A DNA stretch of 59,426 bases from Basidiobolus meristosporus CBS 931.73 (lineage: Eukaryota > Basidiobolomycota > Basidiobolomycetes > Basidiobolales > Basidiobolaceae), in contig MCFE01000550.1 in NCBI GenBank assembly GCA_002104905.1, positions 1 through 59,426 on the forward strand, in the 5' to 3' direction. Positions 1-12,441 of the stretch are shown here, one piece after another (the first letter of the stretch is position 1; each line of letters starts with the position of its first letter). Made by a program: the position numbers and the translations under genes. The notes under the pieces were generated by a model that worked only from the letters and a program-made list of their open reading frames with translations, was not told where the DNA came from and made no database searches.

Positions 1-232
1 CACTATCCTCGGGCGCGCCGTGGGTGTTCCCCTGGGGGTTGAAATGGGCCCCGGCGGAAGTGCAACCGTTGGTATTGTCACCAAACTCGTGGATGTGAAA
101 TCCGTGTTTGCCGGGAGCAAGACCAGTGATCTTGGCCTCGACCTTCACGGGGGAATTCTCGCCGTCCTGCGTGAAGTGGACGGTACCTTGGACCGAGGAG
201 TCCCCTCGGAGAACTGCGACTGCTTTGACCAT
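1..232 (-). CDS. SOD1: Cu/Zn superoxide dismutase, N-terminal 77 residues (cut by window edge)
   Basis: The protein would convert superoxide to oxygen and hydrogen peroxide in the cytosol and mitochondrial intermembrane space. Reading the minus strand from the ATG at 232-230 gives a protein beginning [16 protein letters not shown]. It carries the family signature [12 protein letters not shown], then TSAGAHFNP and NTHGAPED. The copper ligands His46 and His48, the bridging His63 and the zinc ligand His71 fall at the yeast SOD1 positions. The remaining half (about 77 residues, with the last His ligands and the loop Arg) lies left of the window. No intron is seen in the visible part. The gene diverges from DcpS. 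Its dedicated copper chaperone CCS is encoded at 11409-12441. Family assignment is secure; intactness cannot be judged. Confidence 0.96.
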   Translation of the reverse strand, partial: MVKAVAVLRGDSSVQGTVHFTQDGENSPVKVEAKITGLAPGKHGFHIHEFGDNTNGCTSAGAHFNPQGNTHGAPEDS

Positions 233-1393
233 TTGAATGGGAATGTGAGAATGGGATGGGCTGTGGACTGTGGACTGTAGGCTATAGGCTGTAGGATGGG
301 ACAGGATGAGACAGATTTACGCCAGATGCTTGGTGCCTGATGCTCCTTATAAACACGTCTCTAGCGGTCGTGACGTGAGGCGAGCGGTTTTCGCCGCATG
401 AAATCCGTCTCGGATTGACTGCCGTATTTGGACTGGACGTACAGCGTCACCACCACTCACGCAGATATCTCACATGATGCAACAGCAAGAGGTGGCTTAT
501 TTCGACTGTAGGTAGCCAATAGGCCGACACGGGGATGATGGCGACTCTGATTGATGGGATTTAGGGACCGTTGAGTTGGCTTCTTTCCAGCAAGTCTAAG
601 CCTCGGACCCCTGTCTGGCACCATCCGGACTGATTGACACCTCGTGAAGCAATACGAAGGTGCCGTGAGATCAAGTGGCAAGGCGGCCAGCATTGGCTGT
701 CGTCGAGCGATGCCGTTGACGTGGGATTTCATGGGACTTCATTTGCTACGAGTGAAATCATCCAAATGTCAAGGGCATTCGGCGCTTACCAATCTCACAC
801 CATGGCTGCCCAGGATTGTCTGATGAATCCAGCCAGATCACCCCGGAGAGTGGACGTGCTTGTTTACTGCATACGAGCGGATTTTGCCAGACTCCATTAG
901 CAGCGGGAAACGGTCAACGGACTAATCAACCCCTCCTGTCCTAAGGGCGCCGCAGCTAATCGAGCTCTGGATCACTCGGGTCGGGATCGAATGCTTGGGA
1001 TGCTGGGAGGATCGTGCTTGCAGGTGTTGAGGCAGCAGCTCTGTCAGCGAGAGGCTCTTTGGATAGCTGAGACACTTGGTTGCACAGTTGATGTTGCAGT
1101 ACCAGAATCCACATGTGTGCCTGTGGGCTAGACAGGTCGGGTTTCATTTCGATTGATTGAACATGGATCTCTATGAGGGGATGGGCCTTTATTCCGCCGG
1201 GCACCCTAACCGACACTCATTTCTGAATGGGCAAGTGGATCTGTTCACCAATCATTCAGGGGCCATTGGAATCCATTGGAATCGCTTGGAACCACCTCTG
1301 CCGGGTGCGGATCTAAACAAATTCGTCAAGTGGACGTGGTGCTGGGTGGAATTTTCTCCAACACACCAAGGGGTAGCCGACACTCTTTCAACC
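233..1393. other. Divergent intergenic region SOD1-DcpS
   Basis: About 1.16 kb between the two divergent start codons. Apart from the TATA-like site and the short CTGTGGA/CTGTAGG repeats next to SOD1, I see no conserved coding sequence, no RNA gene and no transposon. The small open frames here have no recognisable content. Confidence 0.6.
347..353 (-). promoter_or_regulatory. Likely TATA element of SOD1
   Basis: A TTTATAA sequence on the minus strand lies about 115 bp before the SOD1 ATG. Between it and the ATG is a short imprecise repeat of GGACTGT/GGCTGTA-like units (257-297). The assignment rests on position and motif only. Confidence 0.4.
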
Positions 1394-2581
1394 ATGGAAG
1401 TTGACCAGTCTGCATTGTTGAAGAAGCTAGAAAGCTTTCGGTTCGTACGCCAGCTGAACGAGGGTAACTGTGTGCTCTTTGTCCCCTCTCGCTTTCCCCG
1501 CAAACTAACCGGCCTTCTCAAGACTCCTTTTCAAAAAGCGTCGCCCTCCTAGGCAAGATCACCGACGAGACAACCCAGAAAGAGGAGCAAGGAATTTTAC
1601 TGGTGGAAAAGCTACCTTTCCAAGCCTCCGAGATCCCGGACTTCGTCTCATCCCGTCTCAAAGACCCCAAATTATTCTTCAACAACGATGTCTACCACTG
1701 GTACAAATCCAACCTGGACAACTGCGAAGCGTACCCTGATGTCAAAATGACCCTTATCTACCCTGCCACTGATGTCGTAAGTGCCAGCTTCGCTCCCATA
1801 TACCCACGGAGCCTTACTGACCGCAGACCACACAGCACGTAAACAAGTACAGCGAACAGGAGGCAATCATGGTCCGCGAGACGCCTGATATGTACGAGAA
1901 GGTGGTGGTGCCCTACATTAAAAGATTCCCTGTCTCCCGCATTCAGTGGGTATACAACATCCTGGACAAGGTCCAGGAGAGCGAGAAGATTATCTTTGAA
2001 GACCCCGACCCACAACATGGATTCATCCTACTCCCAGACAGGTCGGTACTTGCCGGTTGGTCTATGGTTCTCCCTCTCACAGACGACTGATTCCTCTTAC
2101 TCTAGCAAGTGGGATCAGACCACTATGAAAGCGCTCTATCTCCTGGTTATCTGCCATACTCGCGATATCCACAGTGTGAGAGACTTGCGCTCCAAGCACC
2201 TAGAGCTACTGCGTCGGATTCGAGCCGAAATCCCGAGGGCTGTAGTCGCCAGATACCCCCATGTGACCGAAGACCAGCTTAAACTCTATATCCATTATCA
2301 ACCCTCTTACTGTAAGCAAGCTCCATCCTCCCTGGCTCAAACTACAGCCACCTAACCTCGTATTTGCAGACCATTTCCATGTGCATGTTACCCATGTGGG
2401 TCTCAGCACGAGCCCCGGCGCAACCTCTGGGAAAGCAATCTTGCTTGATACAGTGATCGATAATATCGAGTGCATCGATCCAGAGTACTACGCCAAGTGC
2501 ACCATAAGCTATGTTTTGGGAACCAACCATGGTCTCTATGCAAGTATCAGAGAATACGAAGACGCCAAACACGATAATTAG
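1394..2581 (+). CDS. Scavenger mRNA-decapping enzyme DcpS (HIT family)
   Basis: DcpS hydrolyses the m7GpppN cap left after 3'-5' mRNA decay. The spliced model is 1394-1463, 1523-1776, 1827-2041, 2106-2311 and 2370-2581, which gives 318 residues. The N-terminal part has the DcpS pattern FRFVRQLNE..SVALLGKITDE. The linker and core show WVYNILDKVQESEKIIFEDP, LPDSKWDQ and ICHTRDIHSVRDL. The catalytic histidine triad is PSYYHFHVHVTHVG (His250, His252, His254), rebuilt across the last intron. Introns are 50-64 bp. The third donor reads GTCGGT, which is unusual but restores the conserved SKWDQ. The start was chosen as the first ATG that gives the short N-terminus typical of fungal homologues; a longer open frame upstream from 1157 is not conserved. 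Yeast has two paralogues (DCS1 and DCS2), so I give no symbol. Confidence 0.93.
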
Positions 2582-2914
2582 AGATCATCCTCCCATCTGA
2601 ACGTGAGTTTACGAGATCGATTTGAAAGGAACCGCACGTACAATAAGTAACCAGAATAATGTCAAGATAATAAAGATGAAGTGTCCAAACAAAAGCTTCC
2701 CCGCTCGGATGTTGTCGCGTCGCAGGGATCACCATATATTCACGCTGATCTGAGAATCTAGCTCTTCGCAAATCGAGGGCCATGTTGCCTACGGGGTGCT
2801 AAGCACATCAGTGTTTATTAATTTCTAGAATAAATATAAAATAATCATACATGAATTCAACTACAAGCTACATCAAGTCAGTGTTCGCAACTAAGCGCTT
2901 TGTTCAATCAGCTG
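2582..2914. other. Convergent 3' spacer between DcpS and topoisomerase II
   Basis: 333 bp that is AT-rich in its right half (2815-2860), with several AATAAA-like motifs on both strands. It probably contains both polyadenylation regions. No gene seen. Confidence 0.55.
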
Positions 2915-5900
2915 TTACCCTTCGAACTCCGATACGTCGGACTCTCCATTGCTGGAACTACCCGTGTCAAGACCTCGAAAATTAACCTGCCGCTTGATTC
3001 GAGAGGACGATCTTGTAGAGGATGGTCCAGCTGAGGCTGGTGACGTATCTTCGCTGGTTGAAGACCTCATCTGCTTTTTCGGGGTAGAGTACGTAACTCG
3101 AGTTCGTTTAGATTTCGGGGTTGCACTGGTTGGATCGGGCAAGCTGTCGCCAACAGTCTGCGAGTCTTGTGGTTCTTGATCGTGCTCCAACTTCCTCTTA
3201 CTCTTGGCAGTGGTAGGGCTCTTCGAGATGGGAGTTTTGTTCGGGGTGCTACTGGAGGACTTGAAATCGTAGATGTCGATCTCCTTCGATACTGCCTCTA
3301 TCTCAGTCTCCGTAGATGGCCCATCTGGGACTACGGTTTTTTAGAATGCCATCCTTTTTTGGATCTAGAAAATACACTTACCAATCACACTTGCCCTCGC
3401 ATCGATTTCCACCTTGACAATATCCTTGGGAGATATAGGTTCTGTTGGACCGTTCTTTGGAGAGCTTTCAATTTTGACAACCACCGTAGGCTCTGAGACA
3501 CTCTTCCTTCCCAGCATATCCGTGACTTTTTTTTGCTTGAGCTTTGTAGCTGTCGGTGTGGCTGCTGTACCAAGGAATTAGCATTTGGTGATGAACGAGC
3601 AGAGCATGGTTAAAACCGGACGTACCAGCCACCTCGTCGACTGGAGGTGTTTCATTCTTGATCGGTCTTGAGCCTTGCTCTAGTTTCACCGATTCGCCTT
3701 CATCTGAATCCGCAATGGGCTGCTGGGTTTTCTTTCGGGCCGCTCGCGAGGGAGTAGCTCTAGGTTTGACATCTTCAAGCAAAATTAGCATGTGCTCCGT
3801 TTTGGGGGGGGGGGGTATTCTTCATACTTTACCTATGGTTTCGTTGTCACCATGATCACTTTGGAAGTCATCCATACTATCAGCGTCACTATCAAGCTTT
3901 CTCTTCGCTTTCGAAGTTGATGCCTTTGGTTTGGGGGTTTTCCTTGCGCCTCCTCTACCCTTTTTGTTATTTTTGAGGCTGTTTTCTGGGTTGTGCTTCA
4001 TGGTTAGCTGAAACTCCTCAAGGGATACCTACGGATAGAATACATCAATACTGAACTGAGATACCAGGAATGCGACATCCAACTACCATCCATTCGGCAA
4101 CAAATTCTTCCAAATCGGCTTCCCAAAGATTGATCGGAGTTTTCTCCATCAAATCGCTAACCTCCTGGTTTATCTTGGCAATTTCTTCGAGTAGTTGATC
4201 CACCTGTTTTTCAGACAAAAGAGATAAATTCTCCTCTTAACGAAATACGACCAAGAATCTACAAACCTTTTCCTTAGTTAAGCTCCAGATAGGCATGCTG
4301 AGAAGATAATTGTAGCCATTAATGCCCTCGTCGTTAGCTGGCTCATCTTCAGCTTCGTCTTCGTCTGCATTGGTATCCTTTTTTTTGGTTTTATCAATGG
4401 CTTTGTATCCTCTGGCCTTCAATTCATTCAGGATATGCAATTTCTTCTTATTCTGAACGATCAGTGTCCCGTCAATGATCTCTTGCACAAACCTAGCCTT
4501 GTTCTCTAGCTCCTCTTTCTTCTGGTTCATCTGGTTTAGACGCCACTCCTATAAAGTTTGTTGGTGCTTAGGATCCAGGAAAGGAGACTCAGTAACGCGT
4601 TTGGATATCTACCTTTCGACGACTGTAGAAGTCCAAACGAATCTCGAAGAATTCCTCTAGGATGGCCTCTGGAGTGGGATACTTCTTAATTTTGAGATTT
4701 TTGTCGAAGCACACCATGTTGGAAGTGGATATAAAATTGGTCAATTTGAACTTTTTCTCAAGACCCTCCTCCTCAGCCTCCTTCATCTTCGCTTCTGAAA
4801 GCTCAATCTCGAAGTGTACAGAGGTATGGGTATGATACTCTTTGTAATCCTACAATGAATTCATCATCAGTATCAGATGAGCTGGCTATGCAGTCCAATC
4901 TACGAGTAGAAAACCTTAATGAATGGTTCGCCTTTCCCTTTATCATCTAACAAGCTCTCCAAGAATTCCTTGTATGTTTGGGTCCAGCTGCGAACTGGTA
5001 ATTCGGTGATTTCAATCTTAGTATCACTAATCTTTCTGATAATACCCGAGACTTGGTATTTATCATCCGAAACCGGGATAATGGAACCCTAATGCGAGAA
5101 TATATAGAAGTTAGATGTGGTAATCACATAAAAGCACTCATTACCCGATACCTTGAATCCTCGGTACCAAGGAATCATTTTGACGACTTCCTCGCCCCGC
5201 ATCTTCCGTCGAAGATTTTCAACCAAATCCATGGGATTGAAATTAGGGATCATCGAACTCCACCCAGTGCCAATCCCTTCGCCACCATTTACAAGTATCA
5301 TGGGGATGGTAGGCATATACCTATATCCATTACGGAGCAATGAATATTTAACTGAGGGAAATCTAGGATTGCATTGAGAGTCTCACCATTGTGGCTCAAC
5401 TTGCTGGCCATCGTCGTTAAGATATGTGAGTAGCTGTGAGTCGTCTGGATGGAAGATATGGCGAGAGAGTTTCGAAAGCGAGGTAAAGATATAACGAGGA
5501 CTGGCAGCATCTTTTCCACCCTGGAATGCACATTTAGTCCAAGCTTTGCATACAGGATTCGTGCGAATATGCTTACTTTGATACGGGTACCAAACATGCC
5601 AATTGGTTCCAACAAATTCAGGTTGTTGCTACCCACGAAGTCTTGAGCCAATCCAACAATAGTTGCACACAAACTTTGTTCACCGTGATGATAAGCCGAA
5701 TGCTCACTGACATACCCGGCAAGTTGTTGAACCTTACGCCTCAATGCTTAGACAAGTTTTGAATTTTCCTTATCCGTGGAGATATTTACCTTGATCTCGC
5801 CCTTCAATTTTCTTTTGAAACAGCCAAATAATATTTTTCTATGACCTGGTTTCAAGCCATCAACAATAGATGGGATCGAGCGGATATTGTCGGCAATGGC

Positions 5901-8454
5901 TAGCAAGGAACGGAGATGGTAAATATTTGGGATGCAGAGAAAACACCAATGGCTTACGTACAAAAGAGAATTAATTCCTTGTTGATAAATTCGGATATCT
6001 CGATATTGGTCACGCTATGGTCCATATAGGTGCCAATCTAATGGAAACATCGGCAATACTAGGTTACGAGGTGTATATCGATACATGGTCTGGAAATTCA
6101 CCCTTACCTGGAAGTTTTGAAGCCACTCTTTACGATCGTCTGCTTTCTTTTTATTGAATGCCATATCAATCAATAATCTGTCCTGTTCCTTAGCTTTGGC
6201 GAACTCTTTGCCGTGATAATCTATAGACCGGAAATAGTTTTTTGCATCGACGGCAGTACTAGTACCGAGACCCTAGAGGTGGTGATGCATCTTCCATTAG
6301 TATATTTGACCCAAGAAATGGATCCACTGTTGCTCGTACCTTGTAGTATTTGATGTTCCAGCCATTCCCGTTGTTGTTGTTGGTTTTCCATGTTTCGTAC
6401 TCGGGAATAGTGAAGAAGCTTATGTCATTTTTACCCTTCTTGACCTGATAAAGCAATGAGTCAACCAACGCATATTGTCATCGGACAGCATGATGTGATA
6501 TCATACCCGAACAATGGGTGTAATAAACTCCTGTAGAAAGCCTGGGATCTTCAAGAGCGAAGGCCAGAAATGATCCAGGAAATTAATGATGAGACCCTTG
6601 ATATGAGACCCATCATGATCCTGATCCGTCATAATCATAAGTCGGCCGTAGCGTAGACTTTCGGTGCTGGTATACTCTTTGCCATGCTGCAGCCCAAGAA
6701 TCTTCTTGACATTATTGATTTCTGCATTGTCATAGATCTGCTTATTTGATGCTTCCCTCACGTTCAGCAACTTGCCTCGTAACGGGAATACGCCATAGAA
6801 GTCTCTTCCCACAACGCTTAACCCACTCACCGCGAGTGCTTTCGCAGAGTCTCCTTCGGTTAAAATCAGGGTGCAGAACTTGGCATGTTTGGTGCCAGCC
6901 ATATTAGCATCGTCAAGCTTGGCTATTCCGGTTAGTCGAGACCGTTTCTGTCCGTTGGTTTTCTTCATCAATTCGTTCTCTTTAACACGAGCGAAATCCA
7001 TGATATTTTCCACCACTTTGGTCTGGTTGGTGATTCGGTTCAGGAATCCCTCGGACAACTGTGGCTTGGAGCCAAAACTGCTGGCCCGCAGTGTAAGATT
7101 TTCCTTGGTTTGCGAATCGAAGGCAGGGTTTTCAATCAGGGAATTGATGAAAACCCAACATTGGTTTTTGATCTGAAATTTCTTGACCGAGGCCCCCTTG
7201 TTCTTGGATTTCACATAGTCTGCAAGCTTATTGACTATCTGATCGGCAATCAGTTGAACGTGCGTTCCTCCTTTAGTAGTGGCAATGTTGTTTACAAAGC
7301 TGACTTGCTGGAATTGGCCTTCGCTTTGCGTAAAGCAAACCTCCCATCGGTCGTCCTTCCCGCATTCGACCTTTTCGTAAACTATCTGAGGCTTCTTCTC
7401 ATTTTCGTCTTCAGCAGTCCTTTTTAAGTACAATTTTACGTAATCCTTGAAGTTTTTGACGGGAATCACTTTGTTGTTTAAGTACACTTTCACTCCACCT
7501 CTAAGACATCCAGCAATGTCATATACGCGTTTAACCAGCAAACTCTCATGGTCAACGTCAATTTCAGTCATGCCAAACTTCGCCAGATCTGGTTTGAAAG
7601 TGATTTTGGTGAAGTCCGTTTTGTTGCTTTTTGTAATGGAGGGTTTCCCAATTTTGGACATGTTGTTACTAAACACCTGAATGTAACAGAGGTTTAGCAA
7701 GTTGGGTGATTGAAGACGTTGAAGGTAATGAAACAAGAGGCGACATCAACAAACCTGCTTATATTTTTTGCCAGTCTCTTTGTTGCCGGTCTCCACAATA
7801 AATTGCGTGCTATAAATGTTGCAAAGCTTGGCGCCGTACCCATTTCGCCCTCCTGTCACCTTTTTCTCTTTGTCGTCGTAGTTGGATGAGGTCAGGAGAT
7901 GACCAAAAATCAACTCAGGTATATATACTTTCTCCTTGTTATGCATCTCAATAGGAATTCCGCTTCCGTTGTTGTAGACTGATATGGTGTTGGTTTCTCG
8001 GTCGATGGTCACCTTAATGGTACTCATACTAGGGTCTCTGATCTACTTATTTACGTCGCTTAGTGTATGCTCAACAGAAATATATCACCGGCGCTTCATA
8101 CCTTATTATCGGCTGCATTCACGAGAATCTCATCGAAAATTTTGTAGAACCCAGGCACTATGTTTGCTTTCTTGTAGACCATACATTCTTCGTTGGAATC
8201 ATAAACCCAGAGGGGCATTTCTGTCACTTCAGCTGAGCCAATATAGGTATCGGGTCTGAGCAGAATGTGTTCTAGTTGGGTTTTCTTTTGATAGATGTCT
8301 GAGGAGTTGTTAACAAGGGCGACATCGATGAGCATACAATCAATAATCACTGACCTTCAAGTGCTTTTCCCTGGTTCGCGCCTTCTGAAGCTTCCTTCGG
8401 CTTCGGTGGCTTTGAATCGGCGGATTCGCTATCCGGTTTGGCTTTAGGATTCAT
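2915..8454 (-). CDS. TOP2: DNA topoisomerase II, 19 exons
   Basis: The type IIA enzyme passes one duplex through a transient double-strand break, for replication and chromosome segregation. Exons (high to low): 8454-8355, 8298-8102, 8042-7755, 7676-6507, 6444-6340, 6272-6108, 6037-5962, 5899-5790, 5732-5577, 5520-5387, 5320-5152, 5088-4915, 4849-4613, 4548-4267, 4203-4087, 4028-3833, 3772-3626, 3564-3382, 3330-2915. All phases match and give 1473 residues, normal for fungi. The GHKL ATPase domain starts at [14 protein letters not shown] and has [10 protein letters not shown]. The TOPRIM motifs EGDSAKALA (about 469) and DQDHDGSH (about 546) follow. The catalytic tyrosine is in SPRYIFTSL (about Tyr799). 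The C-terminal 250 residues are Lys/Ser-rich and acidic, as expected for a nuclear, phosphorylated tail. Intron 16 carries a run of 12 C on the coding strand. The start is the first ATG ahead of the conserved core; an upstream exon cannot be excluded. Confidence 0.96.
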
Positions 8455-9156
8455 AAAAGCCAATATACTACCTTTAGGTTCAGATTTCTTCACGTACACG
8501 AAACATTAGGCCACTGGTACAAGCAAAGCAAAAGAACAGAACAAGTTTACCATGTGTGACTTCTATGGCCGTTTCCGAGGATGAAGGCGATGAACAGTAT
8601 AGAAAGCTCGCTACACGCCCTGATACGATAGTGGACAACCTTTACCAACCACTGTTCAAATTTCACTATTTCTTTCGTAGGGATCTCCACAATTGTGTTT
8701 TCAATTGGATTCATCTCATCAACAACTTGATCTGGTTCAATGTGACCACTGGGTGAGATTCCCTCCTATTGGTCAAAACAAGCCCACTTGATGTGCCGTA
8801 TTTACATTCAAGGATGGATTCGCCCAGTAGAAACATCCACTGCGCGTAGACGAATCGACCACACACAATGCATTTACTGCGATCACCATCGACGTAACCA
8901 CAGACGTTGGGCAGATTCAATGCGCATCGAGCTCTAAAAGTGCGAGCATACAGATTGAAGATGGGGTGAACATAAGTTAAAGTCCAACAGGTTTATTTCT
9001 AAATGTATCTCTAAGATCAGTATACTTGCGAGTAGGTACATAATTACACTACAGTGAAACGGGACCAGTTGCCTTTTCAGACATGTCTGATGAAAGAAAC
9101 ACAACGGAGAATTCCAGACGACTGATGCCAAATAGCCACAGGATCTAGAACGATGC
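8455..9156. other. Spacer between topoisomerase II 5' end and eIF2B delta 3' end
   Basis: About 700 bp. It should hold the topoisomerase II promoter and the eIF2B delta terminator. An open frame at 8711-8920 (-) contains a KCIVCG pair of cysteines, but it has no good splice partner or family resemblance, so I do not call it. Confidence 0.5.
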
Positions 9157-10824
9157 CTATTGCACCATGGGCCTAGTGAAGTTGGGTTAGTATATTGCCG
9201 CCAATCGTTCATGGCCTCGAAAGCAGTTACCTGTATTCACGCAAGACAACTGGAACACTCGTACAAGGGATCATGCCGACTTCCGAGATGACAACGGTAA
9301 TGAACTCTGATGGTGTTAGATCGTACAGAAGGTTAAGCAACTTTAGGTCGGATATGCTCTTCCAGTCGGCAAGTGCCGAGTTCTGGGTTCGACAGGGCTT
9401 GGCATTCGCTGAAGCGGATGGTCGATCGGTCGAGGCGATTTCTTCGACGCTGCCGATTTCGTTGTACACAAAGGAGTCCAATTGAACACGGTCCGAGAAC
9501 TTGTAGGTCTCGCAGCAAACAATCACTGGGATCTTTTGATGGTTGGCCATCATGGCGACAATTGCAGTACCAGAGCGGGAAAGCAATGCACCGTTGGAGA
9601 ACATCCCGTGAGCCCCTAAGAACACCTTGGACACCTCCTTGATTACAAACCCAATTGCGTTGATCAAAACGTAGGTGCATTGAATCCCAGCCTGAGCAAG
9701 TCTTTTCATCAAAGTGATACCCTCAAATTTGGGCCGGGAGTCGACCACGATCACACGGAAAGCGATCCCTTTCGCGTGTGCTTCAAGAAGAAGGTTCTGA
9801 ATGATTGATGAGCTGTAACATTGCGTAAGTCGCGGTTCAATGAGTAAGCGCAAACGAACGAACTATACCAAGCGTATGTCAAGATCACGTCGCCGTTTTG
9901 GATCTTTTGAAGACCGAAGTCGATGATCATTTTGTCAGCTACGGTGATTCGGTCACGGATGAACTGGTCAATGCGCTCAATCAGAAGTGTTTTGGCCTAG
10001 AGAACGAAGCAATGTTACTAAACATGTACCATCGGCAGATTCGTTTGTCTGGTCCTGTACATACGTCTTCGTCGGGCAGATCGATGCTGAGAATAGAGAT
10101 CTCGTACTTCAAGTAACGGATGGCATTACCCATACTGACTGAGAGTGGGCGCATGCTGACCAGGTAGGCAATTTGGGGATTCAAATAATGCTGAAGGTTA
10201 CGAGTAAGCGTTGTATGAGGAGGCGTTTGATAATCTTGAATGACCTACATATGTACGTTTTGGAGGTAAATATAGGATGCTGAAGTATGTGCATAAGTTC
10301 TTTTGTTACTTTTTTGAACGCATTTAGGGTCGCTAAGGCTCTAGAGTTCGAACCAGATATTTTAAACTCTGAAAACTGAAGTCCAAGTGATAAAATAGCG
10401 GGATGCAATTCCTTGGGGATTTGGGTTCCCAGAGGACCTTTAGGCTCTTCCAAATGTGCAAACAGACCAAGTTGTTTTGGCTTTTTATCCTCTTTGGAAC
10501 TGACGGATTTAGTCTGGGGCTGGGGGGTGACTGTAGGCTTGCTGGGAGTAGTTTTAGGAGCACCGCCCTTGGCCTTCTGACCCTGGCCACCCGCCGCCTG
10601 TTTCAATGCCTCTTTGGCAGCACGTTGCTTTTCCTTTGTTGACGATTAGCTGGAGACCACTGTGAAAGTTGATTGCATTGAAGAATTACCTGTTGAGCTC
10701 GACGCTCAGCTTTTGTCATCTCCCTTTGTGGTTTTCTTACAGAGCTCTCACCATGTTGAGAGCTTTCAAGACTTTCCTTAGTCTTTTGTTTGGTGGGAGT
10801 GGAAATTTCCTTATTACTAGACAT
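9157..10824 (-). CDS. GCD2: Translation initiation factor eIF2B, delta subunit
   Basis: A regulatory subunit of the eIF2B guanine-nucleotide exchange factor, which recycles eIF2-GDP and senses phosphorylated eIF2. Exons: 10824-10690, 10633-10310, 10244-10065, 9996-9869, 9812-9231 and a 16-base last exon 9172-9157; total 454 residues. The N-terminus is Lys/Gln/Glu-rich (KAERRAQQEKQRAAKEALKQ), the usual low-complexity tail. The Rossmann-like core shows MGNAIRYLKYEIS, NGDVILTYACSSIIQNLL, VIVVDSRPKFEG, GAHGMFSNGALLSRSGTA and the C-terminal TPSEFITVVISEVGMIP and SVPVVLREYR. The delta-type VDSRP and VLREYR endings separate it from the alpha and beta subunits. The tiny final exon adds only PMVQ after the conserved REYR; it is supported by branch and acceptor sequences but is the least certain part. 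Confidence 0.94.
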
Positions 10825-11408
10825 ATTTGTCAACCCTCTCAGCAAGGAGAAAGGGAAAGCTGGAGATTAAGTTCGTTTTGTTAACACACACTAGCAAATC
10901 ATTATGGATCACATTATCCAACTAAAATTCATTTTTTTTAGACCATTGAAACGTCCATTGAAAAAAAAATATTCGATCTTCCATCTGATACTGGTGTGGT
11001 GCCAAAATCAACTCTGCTTATTTTATGGCATGACACGTTATGTTGTACCTCCAGGGAAGCTGTGGTTTTCAACGATGTCCAGCATCTCTCATTGTGCACG
11101 ACCAGTCTTGTTCGGGTTCACGTCTATTTGAACGCCGAAATGGAATCCAGCATGACAAAACTGGTCGAAGATGCCAGCTATGAGGAGCCGCTCATCGGTG
11201 TGTGACAGAAGGTACAGGGTGATAGGGCAACTGCCATTGGGGTGCAGTCTAATCAAATATGGGGAGCTTATGGATTTGGTTCTAGCTGCCAACCTTTAAT
11301 AAGATATGCGACAAAAACAACTGCTATGAAAAATACACTTTTATGAGCAAAATTAGGCGGCAACTACACTGGTTTACGACTTTTTCAGTCCAGTGAGTGT
11401 GTGGGTTC
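10825..11408. other. Spacer upstream of eIF2B delta
   Basis: 584 bp between the eIF2B delta start and the CCS stop, both on the minus strand. It is AT-rich near 10900-10975. Weak open frames exist on both strands at 11000-11290; neither matches a family I know. Confidence 0.5.
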
Positions 11409-12441
11409 CTATACGTTGGTAGAGCGCGCCTCCTCCCATAGAGTTTTTCCGGAGCAGGCACACACCTTTTTGTCGTTCTCGAACAGTCCGGCGGAGCGTG
11501 CGATGATTCCGCAGATCAAACCCAGACCGGAGTTCCCGTCAACGGAGCTTTGCTTGGTTGCTCCTTTGCCCAAGTCATCTTTATCGGCGCTAATAACCAT
11601 GGATCTTCCGATGATATCCCACACCTTCACACGAGTGCTTTCGATGATCATGTCGCCCCAGCCATTTTTGTCAACGGTGATATTTCCTAAATCGCCAACG
11701 TGGCCTTTTTCGTGATCACCATGAGGCTCATTAGTGGGATTGAAATGATCTCCAGTGCTTTTGGCACCTTCAGAAACGTCTCCATATTCATGGATGTGAA
11801 CACCATGCTCGCCGGGTGGGAGATTATTCACAGTAATATCGATTAAGCAGTGGTCTTCGCTTACTTGAACAAAGCGGGCCAAACCTTTGGGATGGTAGTC
11901 CTTGTTTTCCGAGTTGATGTTGTGTTCTTCAAAGATACAGACAGCAGCGCCTAGATGCTTGCCTACATAGGTCCAGCATGAATAATAAACCCCTACTAAA
12001 CTCTGATACAAGCAAAACTTACCATCGCTGGTGCCGGAGCCGCGTACAATGACGGTGCGGCCTGTTTCTCTTAGAAGGTTAACAATCTTCGAGGGTGGGA
12101 CTATCAATGACAAAAAACTGTCAGAACATGCAAATTGAATCGAAGCGGGTATATAAACCAACCTGTTCCTTCAACGACGACACGTTGGTTTTTCAAGTCC
12201 ACTTCGGAATTTTGGATTCCTATATCAGGTTTTGGGTTAGGCATGCGATAAACAGAGCTAGTTGGAGCCCATCGTACCTGGAACTTGGCTCAAAGTGCTT
12301 TTCACGTCGTTTACACAACTTTCACAAGTCATGTCGACGGCATATTCAGTCTGGGAGAGTGGTGAAGAAAACAATGGATTCCGTTAAGCCTGAATTCGTA
12401 ACACCTCGGACGATCAAGCCTGCACATACCTTGAAGGTCAT
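11409..12441 (-). CDS. CCS1: Copper chaperone for superoxide dismutase (CCS)
   Basis: CCS loads copper and forms the disulfide in SOD1. Exons: 12441-12430, 12350-12278, 12219-12163, 12100-12023 and 11962-11409, giving 257 residues. Domain I is an Atx1-like fold with the copper site MTCESC (Cys13, Cys16). Domain II is SOD-like: LGAAVCIFEEH, HGVHIHEYGD, GDHFNPTNEPHG and DDLGKG. Where SOD has the fourth copper ligand (VVH.) this protein has ISAD, so domain II should not be catalytic, as in yeast CCS. Domain III ends with the CxC motif VCACSGKTLWEE (Cys241, Cys243). The first exon encodes only MTFK; the frame upstream is open but lacks an in-frame ATG. It lies 11 kb from the SOD1 gene it serves. 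Confidence 0.95.

Noticed and set aside
457-900. Two overlapping open frames in the SOD1-DcpS spacer
   Set aside because: Low-complexity composition, no motif and no splice partner; more likely promoter DNA.
3804-3815. Run of 12 G within topoisomerase II
   Set aside because: It lies inside intron 16, so it does not affect the protein; such homopolymers are common and error-prone in sequencing.
8711-8920. Cys-containing open frame upstream of topoisomerase II
   Set aside because: It could not be joined in phase to the topoisomerase gene and resembles no known domain.
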